DNA of 64,000 bases from assembly GCF_025244765.1 (NCBI RefSeq), contig NZ_CP104209.1:372001-436000 (forward strand), read 5' to 3'. The translations under genes and the position numbers were made by a program. The DNA is from Empedobacter stercoris (GTDB lineage Bacteria > Bacteroidota > Bacteroidia > Flavobacteriales > Weeksellaceae). The notes under the pieces were generated by a model. The model was given only the letters and a program-made list of their open reading frames with translations. It made no database searches and had not been told where the DNA came from. Shown here piece by piece: positions 15,746 to 23,866 of the stretch (position 1 is its first letter; each line of letters begins with the position of its first letter).

Positions 15746-15824
15746 TAATTAATTATAGTCAAATATAGATAAATATTTTGTTACATGCAAATTTATATCT
15801 AATTAATTTAAAATAACATTAAAA

Positions 15825-16340
15825 TTGAGTAGTAATAATAGAAAAGATAGATTAGTTTCACCTGTTTATAGAGAAAAGTTAGGTAAGTCTTTATTAAATA
15901 AGCGTATAGAATTAAACTATACTAGAAAAGATATTTCTATATTAACAACTATAACAGAAAACACAATTAATAGTATTGAAAAAGGTATAACTACCAATAT
16001 AGATTATTACGTTGAATATGCAAAAGCTGTTCAGTACCCATTAGAAACATTATTAGACTTTAAAATTCCTCTTAAACCTCTCAATGAATTACCTAAAGAT
16101 AGAATAGAATCTTTAAAATTGACATCAAAAATTAGAGAGCATATAGTAAATACAAACTTTCTTAATAAAGGTAAAACTGTTGCTGAAATAAAAGAGGAGT
16201 TAGTTCGGTTGAAATTAGTACCAAAAGATATAACTTCTGTTGCTATCGCTGGTGTTATGAGGAACTTAAAAAACGATGAGTTGGTCAGTTCAGAAGAAAC
16301 AACTGGTAGAAAGGCTATTTATATAAAGCCTAAGAACTAA
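15825..16340 (+). CDS. XRE-family transcriptional regulator
   Basis: This 171-residue protein opens at TTG; no nearby ATG exists in frame. The helix-turn-helix spans about 15-75: 'REKLGKSLLNKRIELNYTR', 'DISILTTITENTINSIEKG' and then 'YVEYAKAVQYPLETLLDF'. The rest (85-171) resembles a second winged-helix segment, with 'TVAEIKEELVRLKLVP' and 'VAGVMRNLKNDELV'-like helices ending in a basic beta tail. It is divergent from structured element E copy 2, exactly as the XRE gene at 3488 is from copy 1. It probably regulates that RNA, itself or the genes downstream; none of this is proven. Confidence 0.75.
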   Translation: MSSNNRKDRLVSPVYREKLGKSLLNKRIELNYTRKDISILTTITENTINSIEKGITTNIDYYVEYAKAVQYPLETLLDFKIPLKPLNELPKDRIESLKLTSKIREHIVNTNFLNKGKTVAEIKEELVRLKLVPKDITSVAIAGVMRNLKNDELVSSEETTGRKAIYIKPKN

Positions 16341-16353
16341 TTTTAATACTATA

Positions 16354-17145
16354 ATGAGTTTTAGAAAGTTTAAGTATATGCAATACATATTTTTCATTTT
16401 TTTATATATATTATCATTTAATGTTAAAGCTCAAAATATTTACAGTGCAATTCATTACAATGATAAATTCGATGTTAGATCTTCAAAAGGAATAAAGAAA
16501 ATTGAAGAAATAACAATATTTTATAATTCAAATAGCTCTGAAAAGAAGAGAGATATTTATCACCTTAATCAGTATTTTTATATTATAAAACAAGAAGGTT
16601 TTGATTCTGAAAATAATTTGAAGTACAGATCTACAATTAAATATAAAAATGATAGTATTAAACTAAGTATTAATTCTGAAAAGAATATACCAATTTATGG
16701 AAATGAAAGAAGTTTGGTACTTTATGAATATGATATTAAAAATTACCTCGTAAAAATTACTAAAAAGGATAATTATAACAAAATTTTTGAAATAATAACT
16801 TTAGAAAATGATTCAATCGGTAATCCAATAATGTTAGTAATTAATAATGGAGAGTATGGTTATGAAAAAGCAATATATGATTATAAATCAAACACTTATT
16901 CTACGGCAGTTTTCAATACTAATAATGAATTAATTGTTTCCAATAAAGATATTAAATTAGATTTCAATATCCCTGATAAAAGATATACATATAATGAACA
17001 AAATGACTTAGTTAAAGATAATAAATACATATTCGAATACAAATATGATAAATATGGAAACTGGACTAAGAAAGTTCGCTACAAATTACTAAATGATAAA
17101 AAAATAAGAGATGCAGAATTCTCTAGAAAAATTACATATTTATAA
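16354..17145 (+). CDS. Secreted or periplasmic protein of unknown function
   Basis: This 263-residue protein begins with a basic start and a hydrophobic stretch, 'YIFFIFLYILSFNVKA', with likely signal cleavage before QN (residues 26-27). The mature part is beta-rich and repetitive, with motifs such as 'YEYDIKNYLVKIT', 'YTYNEQNDLVKD' and 'FEYKYDKYGNWTKKV'. These resemble the YD-type strand repeats of Bacteroidota surface proteins. No enzymatic motif was found. It starts 13 bp after the XRE gene, so both are probably co-transcribed. A secreted protein is unusual inside a defence cassette; an immunity, toxin-delivery or simple passenger role is possible. Confidence 0.55.
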   Translation: MSFRKFKYMQYIFFIFLYILSFNVKAQNIYSAIHYNDKFDVRSSKGIKKIEEITIFYNSNSSEKKRDIYHLNQYFYIIKQEGFDSENNLKYRSTIKYKNDSIKLSINSEKNIPIYGNERSLVLYEYDIKNYLVKITKKDNYNKIFEIITLENDSIGNPIMLVINNGEYGYEKAIYDYKSNTYSTAVFNTNNELIVSNKDIKLDFNIPDKRYTYNEQNDLVKDNKYIFEYKYDKYGNWTKKVRYKLLNDKKIRDAEFSRKITYL

Positions 17146-17157
17146 AACAAAAGGATT

Positions 17158-17271
17158 ATTGCAAAATTACTAAGAGTTAGTATTTATGATTTAATAGAAC
17201 CAACTAATTGGAAAAACGAAAAATCTGATACTTATGAGGAGTTTGTAAAAAAAGTAAAGGACATTAAGTAA
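17158..17271 (+). pseudogene. 3' remnant of an XRE regulator gene
   Basis: In one frame this reads 'IAKLLRVSIYDLIEPTNW', continues to 'YEEFVKKVKDIK' and stops. That is the last helix and tail of an XRE/Cro domain. There is no start codon and the rest of the domain is missing. The stop is followed at once by the same 47-bp sequence found after the intact XRE gene at 3488. Confidence 0.6.
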
Positions 17272-17310
17272 TTAAAAACGTTTAGTTTAAAAACAATATA
17301 CTAAATTAGT
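17264..17310. repeat. 47-bp repeat downstream of XRE genes, copy 2
   Basis: This starts 'TTAAGTAATTAAAAACG' and differs from 3871-3917 at two bases. It overlaps the end of the XRE remnant. Confidence 0.8.
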
Positions 17311-17414
17311 TTCAGAAAGAGCAATTTGCTTGAACGGATGAACTTGAACTTCGTTCAATTTTCTAACCGTTCTTCGCAAATACTTAGTCATTAACAGAAA
17401 TTTTAAACAACAGA

Positions 17415-18047
17415 ATGCCAATAAAAGAAATTGTAACAATTCTACTATCAGTTACAACAATAACTGGTCTAATTCTTTGGTTTGTAAAAGAATTTATTAA
17501 AAAATTACTTGATGCCGATTCTGATAGATTAAAAAATAAACTTATTCGAGAAAATCAAAAATATACCAAGTTACAAAATGAACAATTTGAAACTTTAAAA
17601 TTAATTTATTCCAATCTAACTAAAACTGAAGAATTGATAAATGAATTTTATCACATTGTAAAAGACGATATTGAATTTTCTAAAGATCATAAAGAACGAG
17701 TTGTAATACCTTTGACAAATTTAATTTTTCAAACACAAAGACATTTTAAAGAAAATAGAATATTTATTCCTAAAACTTTAGTTCCAAAAATTGAAAATGT
17801 GATAGATAAATTGTTTTATTGTCATACTAAATCTTCTTTAGCTCTAATTATTAAATCTGATGAACATTTTGATGATAATGGAAATTATCTAGGTATAGTT
17901 AGCAAGAAACTTCACGAAATATCCTCAGAAAGAGTAAATGAATTCAATGAAATCCTTGTGTTAATTGAAACTACTAAAGATGAAGAATTACCGTCTTTAA
18001 TCGAAGAAACGGAAAATGAGTTTAGAAAAATATTCGGCTCAAAATAA
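17415..18047 (+). CDS. Membrane-anchored coiled-coil protein, unknown function
   Basis: This 210-residue protein has one N-terminal membrane helix (residues 5-25, 'IVTILLSVTTITGLILWF') followed by a positively charged cytoplasmic helix. The rest is a long charged helical region (30-205), likely coiled coil, with no cysteine pairs or catalytic motif that I recognise. It is preceded by the 47-bp repeat and followed by the terminator-promoter module, so it forms a single-gene cassette. Small single-span proteins of this shape occur as sensors or effectors beside defence genes, but I cannot assign one. Codon use and AT content match the island. Confidence 0.55.
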   Translation: MPIKEIVTILLSVTTITGLILWFVKEFIKKLLDADSDRLKNKLIRENQKYTKLQNEQFETLKLIYSNLTKTEELINEFYHIVKDDIEFSKDHKERVVIPLTNLIFQTQRHFKENRIFIPKTLVPKIENVIDKLFYCHTKSSLALIIKSDEHFDDNGNYLGIVSKKLHEISSERVNEFNEILVLIETTKDEELPSLIEETENEFRKIFGSK

Positions 18048-18116
18048 AAACGTCAGCTAATAACTAAGCTTTCATTTTGCCCGGAGGGCATGAGATATAT
18101 TGAAATCACTGAACAC

Positions 18117-18265
18117 AAATAACAATAAATATACAACCTCTTTAAAAGTGATTTTAAGGAGGTTTTTTGTAATTACGTGAAACCGTAATTTATTGTTAAA
18201 TGGTTGTTGTATGTTTGGAATAATATAACGAAATTTAGATATAGTGTTTAAAACTATATTTTAGT
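18117..18265 (+). repeat. Terminator-promoter module, copy 3
   Basis: This copy holds a terminator (18135-18168), then 'ACGTGAAACCGTAATTTATT' and a TATGTTTG -7 box at 18210-18217. 'AACTATATTTTAGTTCATT' follows. It is almost identical to 6118-6215, and the gene it drives is different. Confidence 0.75.
18135..18168 (+). terminator. Terminator of module copy 3
   Basis: AACCTC / GAGGTT stem with loop 'TTTAAAAGTGATTTTAAG', followed by a T run. Confidence 0.7.
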
Positions 18266-18310
18266 TCATTAAAAATAATATAATTTGTAATTTTTATAAA
18301 AATAGTTAAT

Positions 18311-19096
18311 TTGAAAAAAAATTCTATTGACACAATTATAGATAGATTAAAATTTAATTTATCTAAGGTAGAGGGGTTTAATAAATTATTTGAAAATCAA
18401 CTCGGTGAAGATTTTTATCATTACATAATTAAAGTACAATTCGAACTTAAATCTTTTGAATCTCTTTTCTTGCAATACTATATTCCTGCATCTCGAAAAT
18501 CAATTGTTGATTTTAAAAGAGAGTTGAAATTTTCTAAGTATAAGAATGAATTTAATCTTAGCAACGAAGAATTAAAAGAAAATTACTACGAAACAATAAG
18601 ATTAGGCTACGTCGGTATTAGTCACAAATTTGAGAGCTATATTAAAAACTTAATCAAACTAACAGATGAATTTTCAAAACTAACAGATTTTGATAATAAT
18701 CTTTTGCCAATTGTAAATTTTACTAAAAAACATTTTAATAGAGATCTTAATAAAATTTCAGATTTAAATTCTACTTCAAAAAAAATTAATTGGATATGCA
18801 ATTGTGTAAAACATTACGATGGTTTACCAGTTTAAGAACCTGTACATTATTTGTTTCAAAGTAAAGATAAATCCAAAAAAATTCAAATTGAAAGTTCTGA
18901 ATTTAAAGAAGATATTAACTCACTCAGAGAGAATTTTTTATTTTTTATACAATTATTTTTTTTAATCTCAATGTACCAAACTTTTATGCAAGCTGATGAA
19001 AATATACTTAAACAATTAAAAAAAGGCTTTAGTATTGAACAACTTGAACTTACAAGAAGTAATATTAAAAAGGCTATTGAAAAATTATTAAGTTAA
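18311..19096 (+). pseudogene. Gene of unknown function broken by an in-frame stop
   Basis: One continuous frame of 262 codons starts at TTG and is split by a single TAA at 18833-18835. The part before it ends '...CNCVKHYDGLPV' and the part after it reads on as EPVHYLFQSKDKSKK without any frame shift. A Lys AAA-to-TAA change would explain it. The protein is all-helical and charged. 'NWICNCVKHYDGLP' resembles the asparagine/histidine segment of HEPN-like helical bundles, but I do not claim a family. It sits under its own copy of the repeated promoter module. The stop could also be a sequencing error or be read through. Confidence 0.65.
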
Positions 19097-19245
19097 AAAC
19101 TACATATAGCTTTTGTAAATGATCATAAGTTGATTTTTCTGGAAAAAGGTTATAAACTTCATTAAGTGTTTTTAATCTAGGTTCTTTATTTTTTTTAAAT
19201 CCGTAAATTGTTGTGAGATGATTTTTGTATTTAATTATTCTTTTT
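19097..19245 (-). pseudogene. Possible minus-strand gene remnant
   Basis: A minus-strand frame without a start codon reads 'KYKNHLTTIYGFKKNKEP', then 'LNEVYNLFPEKSTYDHLQ' and overlaps the end of the broken gene at 19096. The composition is protein-like, but the frame is short and has no recognised family. Confidence 0.25.
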
Positions 19246-19514
19246 TATATTAATTAATATAAGTGTAGTTGTGTATTATATCATTACTAATAGTGCTTAT
19301 TTTATGTATATTTGGAGAAGACAATCTGTTAAATTTCGAATTATTTATGACCAAAGAACAACATATTGAAGATGATTTAATTAAGCAATTAATTGAACAA
19401 AAATACAGTTATCGTCTAGATATTCGTAATCGTGAAAGTTTAGAGAAAAACTTTAAAGAAAAGTTTGAAGCACTTAATTGCGTGAAGTTAAGTGATAGTG
19501 TAATCTTCCCCTTG

Positions 19515-20405
19515 TTAAGAACACTTAAAAGTAGAGTTTTTATTTAATATTATTGTATTATTATTTTGATTAATTTGAAATGTTGGAAAATCATTAGGAT
19601 TTTTGACCTTACCATATTTCAATAAAAAGTTTCTAGGAGAAAGATATTGCAAAGAACTATGTGGTCTTTCATTGTTATACATCCACATCCAAATTTCTGT
19701 ATAATTTTTCATTTCTTTGATATTTTCAAATAAATAAGCATTTAAAAAATCTGTTCTAAAAGTTCTATTAAATCTTTCAATCAACGAGTTTTGCGTAGGT
19801 TTCCCAGGTTGAATATAATATAATTCAATGGCTTTTTTTTGACAAAATAGTTTTAGTTTTTCAGCAATAAATTCTGGACCATTATCTACTCTAATTTTCT
19901 CAGGTTTCCCTCGCCATTCGATTAGTTTTTCTAGTTCAGAAATTACTTTAGCTGAAGGTAAGCTTGTGTCGATACAAATACTCAAAATTTCTCGATTAAA
20001 ATCGTCTATAATATTCAAACTTCTCACGCTTTTTCCGTTTTCTAAACTATCATGCATAAAATCCATACTCCACGTTACATTTGGATAAATCGGACGTAAA
20101 AGCGGCTCTTTAATCCTTGCAGGAAGTCTTTTTTTACGTTTATTACGTAGGTTAAGTTTCATCGAAGTATAAATTCGATAAACTCGTTTATGGTTCCAAG
20201 TAAAGCCTAAATTTCGTAAACGATAATGCATCATCCAAAAGCCCCAAGTTTGATGCTCGTTGGATAGTGCTATCAATTGAAAACGTATTTTATCATCCTC
20301 ATCTTTACGTACTTTTTGATAATAAAAAACGGATGTTCTTAAGTTAAATAGACGACAAGCCCTGCGGGAACTTAGTTGATGTTTTGCTTTTGAATACAAC
20401 ACCAA
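19515..20405 (-). CDS. IS3-family transposase OrfB (DDE catalytic part)
   Basis: This 296-residue integrase-type transposase has an HTH_21 domain at about 30-90 ('WGFWMMHYRLRNLG'). The catalytic core follows: first Asp in 'WSMDFMHDSLENGKS', second in 'RVDNGPEF' and the Glu in 'NSLIERFNRTFR'. All three DDE residues are present. In such elements OrfB is made as an OrfAB fusion by -1 frameshifting. The frame stays open upstream of its first Met into the A7G run at the end of orfA, fitting that mechanism. The stop lies 16 bp inside the left terminal repeat region. Confidence 0.92.
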   Translation of the reverse strand: MVLYSKAKHQLSSRRACRLFNLRTSVFYYQKVRKDEDDKIRFQLIALSNEHQTWGFWMMHYRLRNLGFTWNHKRVYRIYTSMKLNLRNKRKKRLPARIKEPLLRPIYPNVTWSMDFMHDSLENGKSVRSLNIIDDFNREILSICIDTSLPSAKVISELEKLIEWRGKPEKIRVDNGPEFIAEKLKLFCQKKAIELYYIQPGKPTQNSLIERFNRTFRTDFLNAYLFENIKEMKNYTEIWMWMYNNERPHSSLQYLSPRNFLLKYGKVKNPNDFPTFQINQNNNTIILNKNSTFKCS

Positions 20406-20425
20406 TTCTCGTTTTTCACAAGGCG

Positions 20426-20692
20426 TTATAGCTTTTTTTCGATAACATCTTTTAAAACTACGTTTTCTAAAGTAAGCTCTGCTACAATTTTTTTATATTG
20501 AGACAATTGCTTCTCTAGTTCCTTTAATTGAGCTAATTGATGAGCTTCCATTCCGCCATATTTACTCTTCCATTTATAAAAAGTGGGTTGGCTTATTCCA
20601 TGTTCACGACAAATTTCATTGACTGTTTTGCCTTGATTTTGTTCAGATAAGATCTTGACGATCTGAACTTCTGTAAAATTGCTTTGTTTCAT
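20426..20692 (-). CDS. IS3-family OrfA (HTH DNA-binding subunit)
   Basis: This 88-residue protein has an HTH_Tnp_1 domain at 5-50 ('EICREHGISQPTFYKWKSKY'), followed by a leucine-zipper helix ('LAQLKELEKQLSQYKKI'). It ends 'DVIEKKL' where the mRNA carries AAAAAAAG, a classic slippery run for the -1 shift into orfB. It is transcribed from just inside the right terminal repeat. Confidence 0.9.
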   Translation of the reverse strand: MKQSNFTEVQIVKILSEQNQGKTVNEICREHGISQPTFYKWKSKYGGMEAHQLAQLKELEKQLSQYKKIVAELTLENVVLKDVIEKKL

Positions 20693-21053
20693 AATTATCC
20701 CTAAGTTAATAAACTATATTTTTAAACGGTCCGGTTTTTAGGGAAGATTACAATAGCGAATTTAATCGTTTAAAGGAAGAAATTATACAGCCTGATGAAT
20801 TTAAGGCTGCAAAAATTCTACGCAATAGAAATACATTTTATCGTGAAGATGGTACGCCTCTGCAATATACTTTAGTTAATATTAAAGATTGGTGTAGAAA
20901 CGAGTTTGAAGTCATCAATCAATTGCGCATGAATACTGAAGATAGCAACCATCGTTATGATGTTATATTGCTATTGAATGGATTGCCATTGGTTCAGATT
21001 GAATTAAAAACTTTTGAGATAAGTCCTCGTCGAGCTATGCAGCAAATAGTGGA

Positions 21054-21488
21054 CTACAAAAATTTATACAGATTTTTATAGGGCGCGTCAGCTCTGCGAT
21101 TACTCTTTTTACAGTCCCATATCCATTGATAGATGCATTCTAGAGAAACACCCTGAACGCCCATGCACTTCCATTCTACAGCAATCAATTCTGGACTTAG
21201 TTGTTCATTCTTTAACCAATTAGCTGCCTGATTTTTAAGCGACTTTGTGAATTTTACTGCCTTGTTTTTTTGTTTGTGCCTTAAACTTGTTTTTTCTTGC
21301 GCCAAATCAGGAATATAGCTACCTGCGTGTAGACCACGCTTGCCAATATTTCTTTGTAATTCACGCGTGATGGTAGATTTATGTACGCCTATTAAATCAG
21401 CAATATCTTTTTTGCTTTTTCCTGCGGTCAAAAGTATTCCAATTTGGTATCTTTGTTCCTGGTCGAGTTGTTTATATATTTTTTTCAC
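21054..21488 (-). pseudogene. IS30-family transposase, N-terminal fragment
   Basis: This 144-codon frame starts MKKIYKQLDQEQRYQI, with the HTH 'DIADLIGVHKSTITREL' and the family signature 'NEQLSPELIAVEWK'. An intact IS30 transposase is over 300 residues. This one ends just after 'DAPYKNLYKFL', where the sequence runs into hsdR, so the DDE core is deleted. The outer end of the element survives upstream (about 21490-21565), including a hairpin ATCATT.GGGGCTAGCCCC.AATGAT. A single deletion probably removed the rest of both this IS and hsdR. Confidence 0.85.
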
Positions 21489-21680
21489 AAATCAAATTTA
21501 GCACTTGGCTAATCATTGGGGGCTAGCCCCAAATGATTTAATTTGAGTTGCACTTATTTGTTGAACTTAGAAAATAATAGTTTAAAACGAAAGTAATTAG
21601 TTAAAAATTATTTATAACTCTCATTTATTCGGTAGTGTATAGAGACGAGTTGATGTTAAATTATTATACATTCATTTGAG

Positions 21681-21709
21681 TTGATTGTTTAAATAAAGGT
21701 TTATTTTTG
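21681..21709 (+). promoter_or_regulatory. Promoter of the M28 peptidase gene
   Basis: TTG (21681-21683), 18 nt, TATTTTTG (21702-21709). It matches the Bacteroidota sigma-A consensus and ends 19 bp before the start codon. Confidence 0.65.
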
Positions 21710-21728
21710 GGAATCGTTAAACTCATAT

Positions 21729-22673
21729 ATGAAAAATATAATAGTCCTTCTTTCTTTGATTGTTGCAACTAAATCTTATGCACAAGTTATCGAAGTAAAG
21801 AATCTTAAAAAGCACATTTATTATTTAGCCGATGATAAAATGAAAGGTAGAGGAACAGGAAGTGATGAAAATTTGAAAGCTGCAAAGTACATTGCCAAAG
21901 AATTCAAAAAATATAAACTACTGCCGTTAGGAGAAGATGGTTATTTTCAGGGATTTGATGCAAAAGTGAGAAAAGTAAAAGTGGTGGATAGTATTCGCTC
22001 CGCTAAAAATGTAATTGGTTTTTTAGATAACAAGGCGAAAAAAACGATAGTAATTGGTGCACATTATGATCATTTGGGCGAAGGAAAACAAGGAAGTTCG
22101 TTAGCGAAAGACAGTTATGGAATTATTCACAATGGTGCTGATGACAATGCTTCGGGAGTAGCAGGTTTGTTAGAACTTGCGCGAGTGTATAGTAAAAATA
22201 AAATTACAGAACCTGTTAATTTTTTATTCATTGCTTTCGGTGCTGAAGAGTTAGGTTTGGTAGGTTCTCGACATTTTGTCAAACATCCGACGTATGATTT
22301 AACTAAAATTCATTGGATGTTGAACATGGATATGATTGGTCGTTTGAACAAAGAAACAGGTGTTTCGATTATAGGTTATGGAACTTCGCCAACTTTTGAA
22401 ACAATTTTCAATGAGATTGATTCCACGAATTATGTCAAATTTTATACAGGATACGAGGGGAGAGGTGGATCGGATCAAACTTCTTTTTACGAAAAAAATA
22501 TACCTGTTTTGTTTTTTCATACGGGTGGACACGATGATTATCACAAACCAACTGATGACGCAGAAAAAATTGACTATACTTCCTTAAAAGCTATTTTATT
22601 GCTTGAAAAAGCTGTAATCGAAGGAAGTTTCAAAATAGAGGAAATGCCTTTTCGAAGTACAGATAAAGAATAG
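21729..22673 (+). CDS. Secreted M28-family zinc aminopeptidase
   Basis: This 314-residue protein has a signal peptide ('NIIVLLSLIVATKSYA', cleavage before Q19). The M28 zinc ligands appear in order: 'GAHYDHLG' (His), 'NGADDNASGVA' (bridging Asp), 'FGAEELGLVGS' (Glu-Glu), 'NMDMIGR' (Asp) and 'FHTGGHDDYHKPTDD' (last His). All catalytic positions are kept. It would cleave N-terminal residues from peptides in the periplasm or outside the cell. It has its own promoter and terminator and marks the start of ordinary chromosome after the island. Confidence 0.9.
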   Translation: MKNIIVLLSLIVATKSYAQVIEVKNLKKHIYYLADDKMKGRGTGSDENLKAAKYIAKEFKKYKLLPLGEDGYFQGFDAKVRKVKVVDSIRSAKNVIGFLDNKAKKTIVIGAHYDHLGEGKQGSSLAKDSYGIIHNGADDNASGVAGLLELARVYSKNKITEPVNFLFIAFGAEELGLVGSRHFVKHPTYDLTKIHWMLNMDMIGRLNKETGVSIIGYGTSPTFETIFNEIDSTNYVKFYTGYEGRGGSDQTSFYEKNIPVLFFHTGGHDDYHKPTDDAEKIDYTSLKAILLLEKAVIEGSFKIEEMPFRSTDKE

Positions 22674-22677
22674 AAAA

Positions 22678-22708
22678 AAAACGAGCGATATTTATCGCTC
22701 GTTTTTTG
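22678..22708. terminator. Bidirectional terminator
   Basis: ACGAGCGATA-TT-TATCGCTCGT flanked by A and T runs. It serves the M28 gene and the convergent efflux operon. Confidence 0.85.
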
Positions 22709-22728
22709 TAATTAAATTAGTGAAAGTA

Positions 22729-23865
22729 TTATTCTTCTTCACCTTCATTTTTCATCGCATTCAATAGATTATAAGATCCTTTTGCTATATAAACCTTATT
22801 TGAGTTTTGAGGCGATTTGATTTCTACCATTTTATTTGATGAGATTCCGATTTCTACAGGAACTAAACGAAATTGATTTTTGTTTTGTCTTTCGAAAACA
22901 TAATCTTTACCTTCAAATTGAACAATTGCTTCTTCTGGCAACACATTTGCATCCAAAGAGTTTACTTCTAACTCAATATTAAAGTACATATTAGCTGTCA
23001 GACGTGTTCCATTTGCATTGGTAATTTTAGCAAAAATATCTACTGTTCCATCTTCATTTACTTGGTTAGAAATAGACGTTATTTTCGCATCCAATTTTTG
23101 ATCAGGCTTCGTATTGGTATAAGCTTTTAGAGTTTGTCCAATCTGAATATTACCCAAATCTTTTTCAAATACTTTTACGTTCAATAAAGAACGATCTGGA
23201 TTAATAATTTCTAACATCGCATCAGCAGGTGAAATGTATTGTCCTTTATTTGCAAAAACTTGACTTACCATTCCACTGATTGGTGCATAAACATTGATGG
23301 TACGACGAATGTTACTCAATGAAACCGAAGATGGATTGATGTTCATTAATCGTAATTTTTGTTCCAACGAACTTTTTTTCACCATTAACGATTGACGCGT
23401 TGCTTTGGCTTGTTGCATCACCTTATCACTTGCGGCTTGCTCAGCATTCAACTCTTTTTGACGAATATAATCTGCATTTGCCTGCTCTAATAAAGCTTTT
23501 GTCGTTAAATAGTCTTCTTGCATTTGGATATATTGCGGATCTTCTAAAACGACCAAAACTTGTCCTTTGTTCACATAATTTCCTGGAATAAGGGCAATTT
23601 GTTTCACATAACCACCAAATGCATTCGTAATCGAAATTGTATTTTCAGGCGTTACTGCTGTTTTCGCATTCAAACGAATAGTTGTTGGTAAATTTTGATG
23701 TTGAAACGAAACGGTATCAATGTCAAAATTCTTTAATTGTGCATCTGTTAATTTCAAAATAGAAGTCGAAACTTCTTCTTTTTGATCTTCTTGCGGTTGT
23801 GCTTCTTCTTTGCTACAACTCATAACAACAAGAGCTGTACAAAGCATTAAAATATATTTTTTCAT
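22729..23865 (-). CDS. cusB: RND efflux periplasmic adaptor lipoprotein, CusB/CzcB family
   Basis: This 378-residue protein has a lipoprotein signal ('LMLCTALVVMSCSKEE', lipobox Cys 17). Barrel, lipoyl-like hairpin and beta-barrel domains follow: 'GGYVKQIALIPGNYVNKGQ', a helical hairpin around 120-190, then 'TINVYAPISGMVSQVFANKG'. Membrane fusion proteins of this family join the RND pump to the outer membrane channel and, in CusB/CzcB, also ferry metal. It is the last gene of the leftward operon, one base after the pump gene, ending at a shared terminator. The metal specificity (Cu/Ag, Co/Zn/Cd) cannot be read from sequence with certainty. Confidence 0.88.
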   Translation of the reverse strand: MKKYILMLCTALVVMSCSKEEAQPQEDQKEEVSTSILKLTDAQLKNFDIDTVSFQHQNLPTTIRLNAKTAVTPENTISITNAFGGYVKQIALIPGNYVNKGQVLVVLEDPQYIQMQEDYLTTKALLEQANADYIRQKELNAEQAASDKVMQQAKATRQSLMVKKSSLEQKLRLMNINPSSVSLSNIRRTINVYAPISGMVSQVFANKGQYISPADAMLEIINPDRSLLNVKVFEKDLGNIQIGQTLKAYTNTKPDQKLDAKITSISNQVNEDGTVDIFAKITNANGTRLTANMYFNIELEVNSLDANVLPEEAIVQFEGKDYVFERQNKNQFRLVPVEIGISSNKMVEIKSPQNSNKVYIAKGSYNLLNAMKNEGEEE

Positions 23866-23866
23866 G

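Larger units (their letters stand above)
19499..20752 (-). mobile_element. IS3-family insertion sequence (IS407-like), complete
   Basis: The 1254-bp element has 12-bp perfect terminal inverted repeats TGTAATCTTCCC at both ends. It is flanked by a 4-bp target duplication ATAG (19495-19498 and 20753-20756). A 4-bp duplication is characteristic of the IS407 group. It encodes OrfA and OrfB on the minus strand and lies inside hsdR. Confidence 0.92.
19347..21063 (+). pseudogene. hsdR: Type I restriction subunit R, N-terminal fragment, IS-interrupted
   Basis: The frame starts MTKEQHIEDDLIKQL at 19347 and runs to 'LNCVKLSDS' at 19498. It resumes after the IS at 20753-20756 with 'EFNRLKEEIIQPDEF'. 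Removing the IS and one copy of the 4-bp duplication ATAG restores the reading frame exactly. The continuation 'NHRYDVILLLNGLPLVQIE' and 'TFEISPRRAMQQIVDYKN' is typical of the HsdR N-terminal nuclease domain (the ...E.K of QIELKT is the nuclease motif). Sequence then stops at a truncated IS30 gene, so the motor and C-terminal regions are gone. No hsdM or hsdS is present in the window. The restriction system is dead here. Confidence 0.9.

Noticed and set aside
2884-15760. Integron attC sites or a retron
   Set aside because: There is no integron integrase and no clear RYYYAAC/GTTRRRY pair at the element ends. There is no reverse transcriptase near element E.
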